Assembly (NCBI GenBank): GCA_016936135.1
Contig: JAFGPP010000062.1
Span: 1 to 40,583 of the forward strand
DNA from: Thermoplasmatota archaeon
Lineage (GTDB): Archaea > Thermoplasmatota > E2 > DHVEG-1
DNA length: 40,583 bases
Reading direction: 5' to 3'
Positions 29,523 through 37,680 of this stretch are shown here, one piece after another. How positions within the stretch are numbered: position 1 is the stretch's first letter; the number at the start of each line of letters is the position of its first letter. The notes under the pieces were generated by a model. That model was not told where the DNA came from. It did not search any database and saw nothing but the letters and a program-made list of their open reading frames with translations. Both the position numbers and the translations under genes were made by a program.

Positions 29523-30440
29523 TTATTTTTTACCTTTCTGCCCTTCCTTCTTGGTGAGATAGCTTACACCTATATCTGTTAATTCCAGAGTATCATAATC
29601 TGCATATTGCAATAGCTCCATTTCAGATAATTTTCTTATCATCTCATTTAGATCCTCCCTGGATATACCAAGCATGTGCATTGCAGTTTCCGCATCCATG
29701 TCTCTTTCCAACATTAGTTTTAATAAATTGTAATCTTTTTCATAGATGCGTGTTTCCTTTTCGAGTTTTTCAGGGTCAACTTCAATATAACCTGATAATT
29801 TCTCAACGTAATTCTGTATAATCCTATCAAGATTTAACCTGTCAAGAACCTTTCCTTGTTTATCGTAAAGAGTGCAATACTTGCTGTTTGGATCATGCTT
29901 CCAGCCAGATACATTATCCCAGGTGTAACCAATTAAATTGTCAGGCTTGTTTTTATTTAACTTTCCAGATTTTGCAGCCTTCTCAATATCTTTTTTTCTT
30001 TTTAATCGTCTATATGTTATGTGTTGTTCAATCTGTATCTGATCAAGATCAACTCCACTGTGGATTATGCTTTCCGTCAGATCTTTTCCTGCGTATTCCT
30101 TCAATTCGGTAATAAAGTAAAGTCCTGCCTTTTCATCTAGATCACTATAAACCACTCTTATCATTGATTCGATTGCTTTTCCAATTAAATCACGTGGAAT
30201 ATTATTTACGTCGTTTGAAACACGAACATCAAATTTCTCGTCCGTTGGGTTGTGTTCGGGAATTTCTATAGATTTAAGAAAACGAAATCTTCCCTCAAGA
30301 GTTCGAATCAAGGTTCCGATTGTTGCATCGGCTGTTTTTAAAGATGTTCTTCTGCCAACTACGCTGAATAAAGCTTTTGTCAATTCTCCAATCATAGTAG
30401 AATTGCTTATATTGGCCATTCCTATCCACCTGGCATCCAA
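29523..30440 (-). CDS. Conserved-looking archaeal protein with C-terminal winged-helix-like region; function unknown
   Basis: Long ORF with typical codon use; C-terminus DMDAETAMHMLGISREDLNEMIRKLSEMELLQYADYDTLELTDIGVSYL is wHTH-like. Confidence 0.7.
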   Translation of the reverse strand: MDARWIGMANISNSTMIGELTKALFSVVGRRTSLKTADATIGTLIRTLEGRFRFLKSIEIPEHNPTDEKFDVRVSNDVNNIPRDLIGKAIESMIRVVYSDLDEKAGLYFITELKEYAGKDLTESIIHSGVDLDQIQIEQHITYRRLKRKKDIEKAAKSGKLNKNKPDNLIGYTWDNVSGWKHDPNSKYCTLYDKQGKVLDRLNLDRIIQNYVEKLSGYIEVDPEKLEKETRIYEKDYNLLKLMLERDMDAETAMHMLGISREDLNEMIRKLSEMELLQYADYDTLELTDIGVSYLTKKEGQKGKK

Positions 30441-30567
30441 AAGATGATTTTTAAGAACGCCAATGTATAATTTTCCATCCTAACGTTATTAAATTAATTT
30501 TTAAATAGATTTTCATTTAAAAAATTTTAATAAAATTTAAGGAGTATATCCCATTAACCAATATTAT

Positions 30568-30981
30568 ATGCATGAATGGGCACTGGCAGAAGCAGTACTT
30601 TCTGCCGCGATTGAGGAAGCACAAAAACAAAAAATTAAAAGACTAACTAAAATAACGATAGGTATCGGAGAACTTCAGCAGATAGAGCAGGATATTTTTA
30701 ATTTTGCATTAGAAGAAATAATCAAATCACAAAACGATTTTTTAAAAAAGGTCAAATTTTCAATAAAAAATGAAAAAAGCACTTTAAAATGCAACTCTTG
30801 CAATTATATCTGGTCTTTTAAAGATGTGGTAAAAAAATTGAATGAAGACGATGCAGAATCAATCCATTTTATTCCTGAAGTTGCTTTTGTTCATACGAGA
30901 TGTCCAAAATGTAATAGTCTCGATTTCGAGATTAATTCAGGGCGCGGAGTATCTATAATTTCGATTGAGGGGGAAAAGTAA
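30568..30981 (+). CDS. hypA: Hydrogenase nickel-insertion protein HypA (archaeal long form)
   Basis: MHEWALAEAVL; zinc motif CNSC...CPKC with intervening insertion. Confidence 0.92.
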   Translation: MHEWALAEAVLSAAIEEAQKQKIKRLTKITIGIGELQQIEQDIFNFALEEIIKSQNDFLKKVKFSIKNEKSTLKCNSCNYIWSFKDVVKKLNEDDAESIHFIPEVAFVHTRCPKCNSLDFEINSGRGVSIISIEGEK

Positions 30982-30985
30982 AATT

Positions 30986-31714
30986 ATGGAAATTAGGGCA
31001 AGCGTAATAGAAAAACGTTTGAAAAATGTTAAAGAAATTATTGCAGTTGCAAGTGGGAAAGGTGGAGTTGGGAAAAGTCTAACAGCATCATCAATTGCTT
31101 TATATTTATCACAAAAAGGTCACAAAGTTGGTTTATTGGATTTGGATTTACATGGGCCTTCACAACATATAATTCTAGGTTTAAAGGAGGAATATCCTCA
31201 TGAGGAAAAAGGAATTATTCCTCCAAAAATCCATGGTATTAATTTTATGTCAATTGTGTATTTTACAAGAGATAAACCTTCACCATTTCGTGGAGTAGAC
31301 ATTACAAACATTATTCTAGAATTGTTTGCGATAACTCAATGGGGAGAATTAGATTTTTTAATTATTGACATGCCTCCCGGAACCGGTGAAGAAACACTGG
31401 ACATAATTAGATTCATACCAAAAATTAAATTTTTGATAGTAAGTACCCCCTCATCTGTTGCCTATGGCGCAGTTAGTAAATTGTTAGATATTTTAAAAGA
31501 AATGAAACTCCCGATGTTGGGAATAATTGAAAACATGCAGATGAATAATAATAAATTTACAAAAGAAAAACTTGCTAACACTAGATTCAAATATCTCGGC
31601 GGAATTTACTTTGACAAAAATCTAGAGAACTCAATAGGAAACCCTAAAAAATTAATTAGGACTAAATTTATGCAAGATCTTTCTCAGATTCTTCAATCTG
31701 TTATTTATTCATAA
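30986..31714 (+). CDS. Mrp/MinD-family ATPase, likely the atypical archaeal HypB partner of HypA
   Basis: VASGKGGVGKSLTASSIALYL (deviant Walker A), LLDLDLHGPSQHIILGL, LIIDMPPGTGEETLDIIRF; immediately downstream of hypA. Confidence 0.82.
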   Translation: MEIRASVIEKRLKNVKEIIAVASGKGGVGKSLTASSIALYLSQKGHKVGLLDLDLHGPSQHIILGLKEEYPHEEKGIIPPKIHGINFMSIVYFTRDKPSPFRGVDITNIILELFAITQWGELDFLIIDMPPGTGEETLDIIRFIPKIKFLIVSTPSSVAYGAVSKLLDILKEMKLPMLGIIENMQMNNNKFTKEKLANTRFKYLGGIYFDKNLENSIGNPKKLIRTKFMQDLSQILQSVIYS

Positions 31715-31736
31715 TACAAAAATTGATTTTGATAAA

Positions 31737-32147
31737 ATGAAAGGAAGCTACTTGCTGGTAATCAAACTTAACGGTGAAAAAAATATCCTTGTCGGAAAAA
31801 AAGGAGAAATATTTTTCCAAGATGGGTTATATGTATATGTAGGTTCAGCCCTTAATGGAATATTGCAACGTGTCAAAAGACACCTGAATCCTCAGAAAAA
31901 GATGCATTGGCACATTGATTATTTTTTACAACACGCAAAAATCGAAAGTGTTTATTATAAGCAAAGCAACACCAGAAAAGAATGTGATATCGCAGGTAAA
32001 TTAGAAAAGAAATTAAAATCAGTTCCAAATTTTGGATGTAGTGATTGTAATTGTAGAAGTCATCTTTTTTATGGAACTTATGAAAGAGTAATCGACTCCA
32101 TTGAAAAACTCGAGATGAATCGTCTTTTGATTGAAGCAAACTCTTAA
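31737..32147 (+). CDS. DUF123 / GIY-YIG nuclease family protein
   Basis: KGSYLLVIKL, GLYVYVGSALNGILQRVKRHL, HWHIDYFLQHA, FGCSDCNCRSHLFYG. Confidence 0.88.
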   Translation: MKGSYLLVIKLNGEKNILVGKKGEIFFQDGLYVYVGSALNGILQRVKRHLNPQKKMHWHIDYFLQHAKIESVYYKQSNTRKECDIAGKLEKKLKSVPNFGCSDCNCRSHLFYGTYERVIDSIEKLEMNRLLIEANS

Positions 32148-32180
32148 AAAATGATGATTATTGTATTTACTTGTTGACTT

Positions 32181-32492
32181 ATGGTAGCAATAGTATACAC
32201 CACAACAAATAATGTTCAAGATGCACGTAAAATTGCGCACACATTGGTGGAAGAACAACTTGTTGCATGTGTCAATGTTATTCCCAACATCGAGTCTGTT
32301 TACAGATGGAAGGGCAATATAGAAGAAGAAAACGAATTTCTCATTCTTGCAAAAACTGTTGATAAAAATGTTGAAAAAACAATTGATAGAATAAAACAAT
32401 TTCACTCGTACGAGCTTCCCGATATCGTTGTATTGCCAATCATTGGTGGACTAAAAGACTATCTGGATTATATAGATACCAACACATCATGA
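32181..32492 (+). CDS. cutA: CutA1 divalent-cation tolerance protein
   Basis: VYTTTNNVQDARKIAHTLVEEQLVACVNVIPNIESVYRWKGNIEEENEFLILAKT. Confidence 0.95.
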   Translation: MVAIVYTTTNNVQDARKIAHTLVEEQLVACVNVIPNIESVYRWKGNIEEENEFLILAKTVDKNVEKTIDRIKQFHSYELPDIVVLPIIGGLKDYLDYIDTNTS

Positions 32493-33118
32493 AAATAGTT
32501 TCCTTGATCTCCAGCGGAATAGATTCTCCAGTTGCGACATATTTAATTTCAAAAAAGACAGATGAAATCATATTGTTGCATGCTGATATCAGACCTTACA
32601 CAGACGAAAAAGAAATCGATAATTTCATCTTAATTGCAAAACATCTTAAAAAAATCACGTCAAAGAAAATTAAGGCATATGTATTACCACATGGATACGC
32701 CCTAGCGATTTTTAAACAAAACTGTGAAAATCGTTTAACATGTGTTTTTTGTAAAAGAATGCTTGTTAGATACGCGGAAAAAATTGCGATTAGGGAAAAT
32801 GCTGATGCAATAGTGATGGGTGATTCCCTTGGTCAGGTCGCATCTCAAACAATTCAAAACATTGCGGCAATCGAAGAAATTGTCAATATTCCAATTTTAA
32901 GACCCTTAATTGGTTTTGATAAGGAAGAAATCATAAAAATTGCCAAGGAAATTAAAACATACGAATTATCAATTCGTCCATCTTTGGCATGCAGCGCTGT
33001 ACCAAAAAAACCTTCGACTAAAGCAAAAATTGATATGTTACTTGAGAATGAAAAATTAATAGACCCAGAAAAATTAGTGGAAAAAATTGTTAATGAAGTA
33101 AAATTAATTTCTATTTAA
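32489..33118 (+). CDS. Stand-alone ThiI-type PP-loop (AANH) domain protein
   Basis: SLISSGIDSPVATYLISKK PP-loop, CVFCKRMLVRYAEKIA, VMGDSLGQVASQTIQNIAAIEE, LACSAVPKKPSTKA third Cys; no THUMP domain. Confidence 0.88.
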   Translation: MKIVSLISSGIDSPVATYLISKKTDEIILLHADIRPYTDEKEIDNFILIAKHLKKITSKKIKAYVLPHGYALAIFKQNCENRLTCVFCKRMLVRYAEKIAIRENADAIVMGDSLGQVASQTIQNIAAIEEIVNIPILRPLIGFDKEEIIKIAKEIKTYELSIRPSLACSAVPKKPSTKAKIDMLLENEKLIDPEKLVEKIVNEVKLISI

Positions 33119-33170
33119 ATCATTCTTTTCAAAGTAATTTTAAGGTTAATTTTTTTTGAAAATCGAAAGA

Positions 33171-33178
33171 TTTAAAAG
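33171..33178 (+). promoter_or_regulatory. Candidate BRE/TATA element of the nrdR-nrdD-nrdG operon
   Basis: CGAAAGA-TTTAAAAG at 33164-33178, about 25 bp upstream of the first palindromic box. Confidence 0.5.
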
Positions 33179-33188
33179 GAACAAATAC

Positions 33189-33204
33189 ATACTATATAAT
33201 GTAG
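33189..33204 (+). promoter_or_regulatory. Putative NrdR box 1 (ATACTATATAATGTAG)
   Basis: Matches the NrdR box core C-w-A-t-A-T-a-T-w-G at all but one position. Confidence 0.6.
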
Positions 33205-33219
33205 GGAAGGTACTCTAAT

Positions 33220-33235
33220 ATACAATATATTGTAT
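33220..33235 (+). promoter_or_regulatory. Putative NrdR box 2 (ATACAATATATTGTAT, perfect 16-bp palindrome)
   Basis: Core CAATATATTG fully matches the NrdR box core consensus; start-to-start spacing from box 1 is 31 bp. Confidence 0.75.
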
Positions 33236-33260
33236 CTTATAACTATCCGGAGAGAAATTA

Positions 33261-33737
33261 ATGGAGTGTCCTTATTGTCATAATAACGAAACAAAAGTAA
33301 CCGATTCCAGAGACACTGGAGTATATACAATAAGACGTAGACGCGAGTGCCTAAACTGTAATCGTAGGTTTACTACTTACGAGTATATAGAAATTACACC
33401 AATATATGTGGTAAAAAAAGATGGAAGAAGAGAGAAATTTGATAGAAACAAGATCAAAAATGGTGTCATGAAAGCACTCGAAAAAAGGCCGGTGCCTCAC
33501 GAAAAAATCGATGAAATGATAGAATCTGTTGAGGATAAAATCAGAAAAACTGGTAAAGAAGAAATTGAAAGTAACGAGATAGGTGAATACGTAATGGATG
33601 CTTTAAAGGAAATCGATCATGTTGCGTATATACGCTTTGCATCTGTATATCGCAGCTTTGCTGATATTGAAAGCTTTGAAGAGGAAATTAAAAACCTTGC
33701 AAAACAAAACGTGATGGGGGAAAAGATTTCAAAATGA
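33261..33737 (+). CDS. nrdR: Transcriptional repressor NrdR
   Basis: MECPYCHNNETKVTDSRDT...IRRRRECLNCNRRFTTYEYIE plus ATP-cone. Confidence 0.96.
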   Translation: MECPYCHNNETKVTDSRDTGVYTIRRRRECLNCNRRFTTYEYIEITPIYVVKKDGRREKFDRNKIKNGVMKALEKRPVPHEKIDEMIESVEDKIRKTGKEEIESNEIGEYVMDALKEIDHVAYIRFASVYRSFADIESFEEEIKNLAKQNVMGEKISK

Positions 33738-36700
33738 TAAGAAAAATTAGAAAGAGAGATGGAAAAATTGCAGATTTCAATCCTGTCAAAATAACTGATG
33801 CGATCTGGAAAGCTGCTCAAGCCGTAGGTGGAAAGGATTACAGAAAAGCAGCCGAACTTACTGACAAAGTTTTAGAAATGCTTGGAAAAAACCTAAAAAA
33901 AGGAGAAATTCCCTCTGTCGAACAAGTTCAGGATACAGTTGAAAAAGTCTTAATTGAAGAAGGCCATGCTCGCACTGCCAAAGCCTATATTTTATATAGA
34001 AAGCAACATCAAGATATACGTGAAGTAGGTGGACTTCTCAAAGATATCGACGTTGTAGATGGATATCTTTCAATGATGGACTGGAAGGTAAACGAAAACT
34101 CAAACATGAGTTATTCCCTTCAGGGGTTAAACGTATATGCTACTGAGAATATTATTAGTAATTATTGGTTAAACAAAATTTACCCGCCAGAAGTTGGTAA
34201 AGCTCACAAAGATGGAGATTATCATTTGCATGATCTTGGTACACTCGGTGCATATTGTGTGGGCTGGGATTTAAAGGATATTCTTCTTCTAGGTTTTCGT
34301 GGAGTCTCGGGTAAAATTGAAAGCAAACCAGCAAAACACTTTGGAACTGCATTAATGCAGATAGTTAATTATTTGTATACCCTGCAGGGTGAAGCGGCTG
34401 GTGCGCAAGCTCTATCAAACTTTGATTCGCTTTTGGCTCCATTCATCCACTTTGATGGTCTAGACTATAAACAAGTCAAACAAGAAATGCAGAAATTTTT
34501 ATTCAATATGAACGTTCCAACTCGTGTAGGCTTTCAAAGTCCGTTTACTAATATTACAATGGATTTGACGGTTCCTTCCTATATGATAGAGGAACCAGCA
34601 ATAATTGGTGGAGAATTAAGAGATGAAACCTTCAATGATTTTGTTGATGAAATGAACATGATAAATCATGCATTTGCAGAAATAATGCATACTGGAGATG
34701 CAAAAGGAAGACCCTTTACCTTTCCAATTCCAACATACAATATAACAAAAGATTTTGACTGGGAAAGCGATGAACTTGCTCCTATATGGGAGATGACTGC
34801 TAAATACGGAATACCATATTTTTCCAACTTTATTAATTCAGATATGAAACCTGATGATGCTCGATCTATGTGCCCTCTCGCAGGAGACGAAAAAGTTTTA
34901 ATTAAATCATCAAGAGGCAGAGGAGTTGAATACTCTTCTATTAGAAATATCTTTGAAGGAAACGGGCATAAAGACGAATACGAGATTTACAGCAATGGAA
35001 AATTCATCAAAGGAAAATTCAATAAATGGGACAATCAAAAGATGCTTAATATCATTCTTGAAAACGGACATGAAATTAAAATGTCTCAATATCATCAAAA
35101 CTTCATTTTAAAAAATCCAAATGACGAAAATGAAATTGTATTGAAAGCAAAAGAATTGGAACCTGGTATGTATCTACCATATTCACTTAATGAATATGTT
35201 GGAGAAGGCGGCTCGGAGGAACTGGGCTATTTTGTAGGAGCCTATGCAGGAGATGGTTCATTAGATGGTGATGGTTCCGTAGTATTTTCTTTAGAAAAAG
35301 AACTAAAACCAGATGTCATTAAAAAACTTGAAAAAATTGCAATAGACCAGTTTGGTGCACACTGTACAATCAGTAATTATGATGGTAAAAAACTGACAAC
35401 TTTAAAGATACATTCTAAGGCTGCTGTAGGTTTATGCAGGGATTATGTTGCAGATAAACAAAGAGACAAACACTATACCTCTAGACTATTTACTTCCAGT
35501 AAAGAATTTAGAAAAGGAGTAATTCAAGGTCATTATGATACAGATGGAGGAAATAGAAACAGAATTTATACTTCTTCACCAAAAATGGTCGAAACATTAA
35601 ACATGTTAGCGGCAACAATGGGGACAACAACTAGTATTTATAAAGACGAACGAGAAGGAAGACTAGGAAAAGAACCAAACTATTCGGTTTTATTTTATCA
35701 ATTAAATAGACAAAACTATGGTGATATATGGTTTAAGAAACACGATAAATTATGGGTAAAAATAAAAGAAATTTTACCAATTAAAAATAGTAGTGCTTAT
35801 TGTTTTGAAGTTAAAGACGGTGAACCTGTTTTTACAGTTGGTACAACTGGTATTTTGACTCATAATTGTCGTCTTAGGCTTGATAACCGCGAACTTAAAA
35901 AAAGAGGAGGCGGTTTGTTTGGCGCAAATCCAAAGACTGGTAGCATTGGCGTTGTAACAATAAATATGGCTAGACTTGGGTATCTATCTAAAAATGAAAA
36001 AGATTTTTTCGAAAGACTTGATAATTTAATGGAATTAGCCAAAGAAAGCTTAATTATCAAACGTGAAGTAATTGAAAATCTAACTTTTTCAGGTCTGCAT
36101 CCATATTCCCGCTTTTATTTAAGTGATGTAAAGGAAACCTTTGGAGAGTTCTGGAAGAATCATTTCTCAACAATTGGTCTGATTGGAATGAATGATGGCT
36201 TGCTAAACTTTATGAACAAAAGTATTGGAGATCTTGAAGGTAAAAGGTTTGCAGAAAAAGTCCTTGATTATATGAGGGAGAAAATGGCAGATTTCCAGGA
36301 GGAAACCGGCGATATTTTTAACCTAGAGGCAACACCAGCCGAGGGCGCCAGCTATCGACTTGCAAGAATAGACAAGGCAAAATATCCGGAGATTAGAACA
36401 TACAATCAAGAGTATTACGGAAACGGCGGGCATATCGAACCATATTACACAAATTCCACACAACTTCCAGTAGGTTTCACTACAGATGTGTTTGAGGCCC
36501 TGGACTTACAAGATAGCCTGCAATCCAAATATACTGGTGGAACAGTTTTACACATATACTTGGGAGAAAACGAACCAAATCCAACGGCAACTAAAAAACT
36601 TGTAAGAAAAGTCTCTGAAAACTATTCATTGCCGTATTATACCATTACACCTACGTTTAGCATATGCCCAAAACATGGTTATATAGCAGGCGAACACAAA

Positions 36701-36766
36701 TATTGTCCAAAGTGTGATGAAGAAATTGGCTATAATAAAAAGGTTAAAGTAATTGCTAGGAGGTAA
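33734..36766 (+). CDS. nrdD: Anaerobic ribonucleoside-triphosphate reductase large part (ATP-cone + catalytic barrel + Zn motif), interrupted by an intein and lacking the glycyl-radical domain
   Basis: ATP-cone N-terminus; NVPTRVGFQSPFTN, CRLRLDNRELKKRGGGLFGANPKTGSIGVVTINMARLGYL; ends ICPKHGYIAGEHKYCPKCDEEIGYNKKVKVIARR* with no RVxGY motif. Confidence 0.95.
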   Translation: MIRKIRKRDGKIADFNPVKITDAIWKAAQAVGGKDYRKAAELTDKVLEMLGKNLKKGEIPSVEQVQDTVEKVLIEEGHARTAKAYILYRKQHQDIREVGGLLKDIDVVDGYLSMMDWKVNENSNMSYSLQGLNVYATENIISNYWLNKIYPPEVGKAHKDGDYHLHDLGTLGAYCVGWDLKDILLLGFRGVSGKIESKPAKHFGTALMQIVNYLYTLQGEAAGAQALSNFDSLLAPFIHFDGLDYKQVKQEMQKFLFNMNVPTRVGFQSPFTNITMDLTVPSYMIEEPAIIGGELRDETFNDFVDEMNMINHAFAEIMHTGDAKGRPFTFPIPTYNITKDFDWESDELAPIWEMTAKYGIPYFSNFINSDMKPDDARSMCPLAGDEKVLIKSSRGRGVEYSSIRNIFEGNGHKDEYEIYSNGKFIKGKFNKWDNQKMLNIILENGHEIKMSQYHQNFILKNPNDENEIVLKAKELEPGMYLPYSLNEYVGEGGSEELGYFVGAYAGDGSLDGDGSVVFSLEKELKPDVIKKLEKIAIDQFGAHCTISNYDGKKLTTLKIHSKAAVGLCRDYVADKQRDKHYTSRLFTSSKEFRKGVIQGHYDTDGGNRNRIYTSSPKMVETLNMLAATMGTTTSIYKDEREGRLGKEPNYSVLFYQLNRQNYGDIWFKKHDKLWVKIKEILPIKNSSAYCFEVKDGEPVFTVGTTGILTHNCRLRLDNRELKKRGGGLFGANPKTGSIGVVTINMARLGYLSKNEKDFFERLDNLMELAKESLIIKREVIENLTFSGLHPYSRFYLSDVKETFGEFWKNHFSTIGLIGMNDGLLNFMNKSIGDLEGKRFAEKVLDYMREKMADFQEETGDIFNLEATPAEGASYRLARIDKAKYPEIRTYNQEYYGNGGHIEPYYTNSTQLPVGFTTDVFEALDLQDSLQSKYTGGTVLHIYLGENEPNPTATKKLVRKVSENYSLPYYTITPTFSICPKHGYIAGEHKYCPKCDEEIGYNKKVKVIARR
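34874..35866 (+). other. Intein with LAGLIDADG (DOD) homing endonuclease, inside NrdD (about 331 aa; could start one codon earlier at Cys 34871)
   Basis: Block A-like PLAGDEKVLIK, LAGLIDADG-like LGYFVGAYAGDGSL and FRKGVIQGHYDTDGG, block F-like SAYCFEVKDGEPVFTVG, C-terminal GILTHN followed by Cys. Confidence 0.93.
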
Positions 36767-36769
36767 AAA

Positions 36770-36913
36770 ATGGAAAAAAATATTGAAGAAAAAAGAACAG
36801 AGTGCGAAGTCTACTCTCGAGTTGTTGGGTATCTAAGACCTGTTAAACAATGGAATCTTGGTAAACAACAAGAGTTTGAAGACCGTAAAGTATATGATAT
36901 GAAAGAAAAATAG
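36770..36913 (+). CDS. Stand-alone glycyl-radical domain of anaerobic ribonucleotide reductase (47 aa)
   Basis: Translation MEKNIEEKRTECEVYSRVVGYLRPVKQWNLGKQQEFEDRKVYDMKEK; RVVGYLRPVxxWNxGKxxEFxxR is the NrdD glycyl-radical signature; AGGAGGT Shine-Dalgarno at 36758-36764, ATG 36770. Absent from the supplied ORF track. Confidence 0.92.
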   Translation: MEKNIEEKRTECEVYSRVVGYLRPVKQWNLGKQQEFEDRKVYDMKEK

Positions 36914-36920
36914 GATCGAA

Positions 36921-37613
36921 ATGAAAATAGGTGGTTTTCAAAAAACTTCACTGCTGGATTATCCTGATGAAATTAGTGCAATTATTTGGACAATTGGCTG
37001 CAATTTTAACTGCCCTTTCTGCTATAATGCTGATCTTGTAAAGAAAACCGCTAGCATTATTTCTGAAGAAGAAATAATTAGTTTTTTAGAGAAAAGAAAA
37101 AATGTAATTGACGGGCTTGTAATTACTGGCGGAGAGCCATTTCTTCAGAAAGATATAGGCTTGTTTTGTGAAAAGGTTAAAAAAATAGGTTATAAAATAA
37201 AAATTGATACGAATGGTACTTTTCCTGAAAAACTAAAAGAACTTTTGGATAAAAAACTTGTGAACTATATTGCAATGGATGTAAAAGCACCAAAAAACAA
37301 ATACAAAAAAATCTCGGGCGTTGATGTTGACGTATCCAAGATTGATGAGTCCATTCAAATAATAAAGAACAATGTACCTGATTACGAATTTAGAACAACA
37401 GTAGTTCCAGGTTTGTTGGATTCCGAAGACATTGTTGAAATTGCTAAATGGTTGGACGGGTCAAAGAAATTTTACCTGCAACAATTTAAAGATGACGCTT
37501 TTCACCTATCTGAAAAATTTGATAATGTAAAACCATATGATGTTACAGAACTTGATCAAATGCTTCAAAAAATTAAGCCATATTTTAAAGAATGTTTCTT
37601 GAGAGGAACATAG
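36921..37613 (+). CDS. nrdG: Anaerobic ribonucleotide reductase activating protein (radical SAM)
   Basis: GGFQKTSLLDYPDEISAIIWTIGCNFNCPFCYN (CxxxCxxC), VITGGEPFLQ. Confidence 0.95.
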   Translation: MKIGGFQKTSLLDYPDEISAIIWTIGCNFNCPFCYNADLVKKTASIISEEEIISFLEKRKNVIDGLVITGGEPFLQKDIGLFCEKVKKIGYKIKIDTNGTFPEKLKELLDKKLVNYIAMDVKAPKNKYKKISGVDVDVSKIDESIQIIKNNVPDYEFRTTVVPGLLDSEDIVEIAKWLDGSKKFYLQQFKDDAFHLSEKFDNVKPYDVTELDQMLQKIKPYFKECFLRGT

Positions 37614-37680
37614 AAATTTAAATTAAAAAAGACCTTTCAATACCACAAAATTAAATACACATCTTTTATGAGGAATAAAC

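Noticed and set aside
34871-35866. The insert in NrdD as a mobile DNA element or domain fusion
   Set aside because: Splice-site motifs, LAGLIDADG motifs and restoration of a continuous NrdD sequence show it is an intein.
36764-36766. In-frame TAA between NrdD and the glycyl-radical ORF as a recoding/readthrough site
   Set aside because: Not excluded, but a strong AGGAGGT Shine-Dalgarno at ideal spacing before ATG 36770 makes separate initiation the simpler reading.
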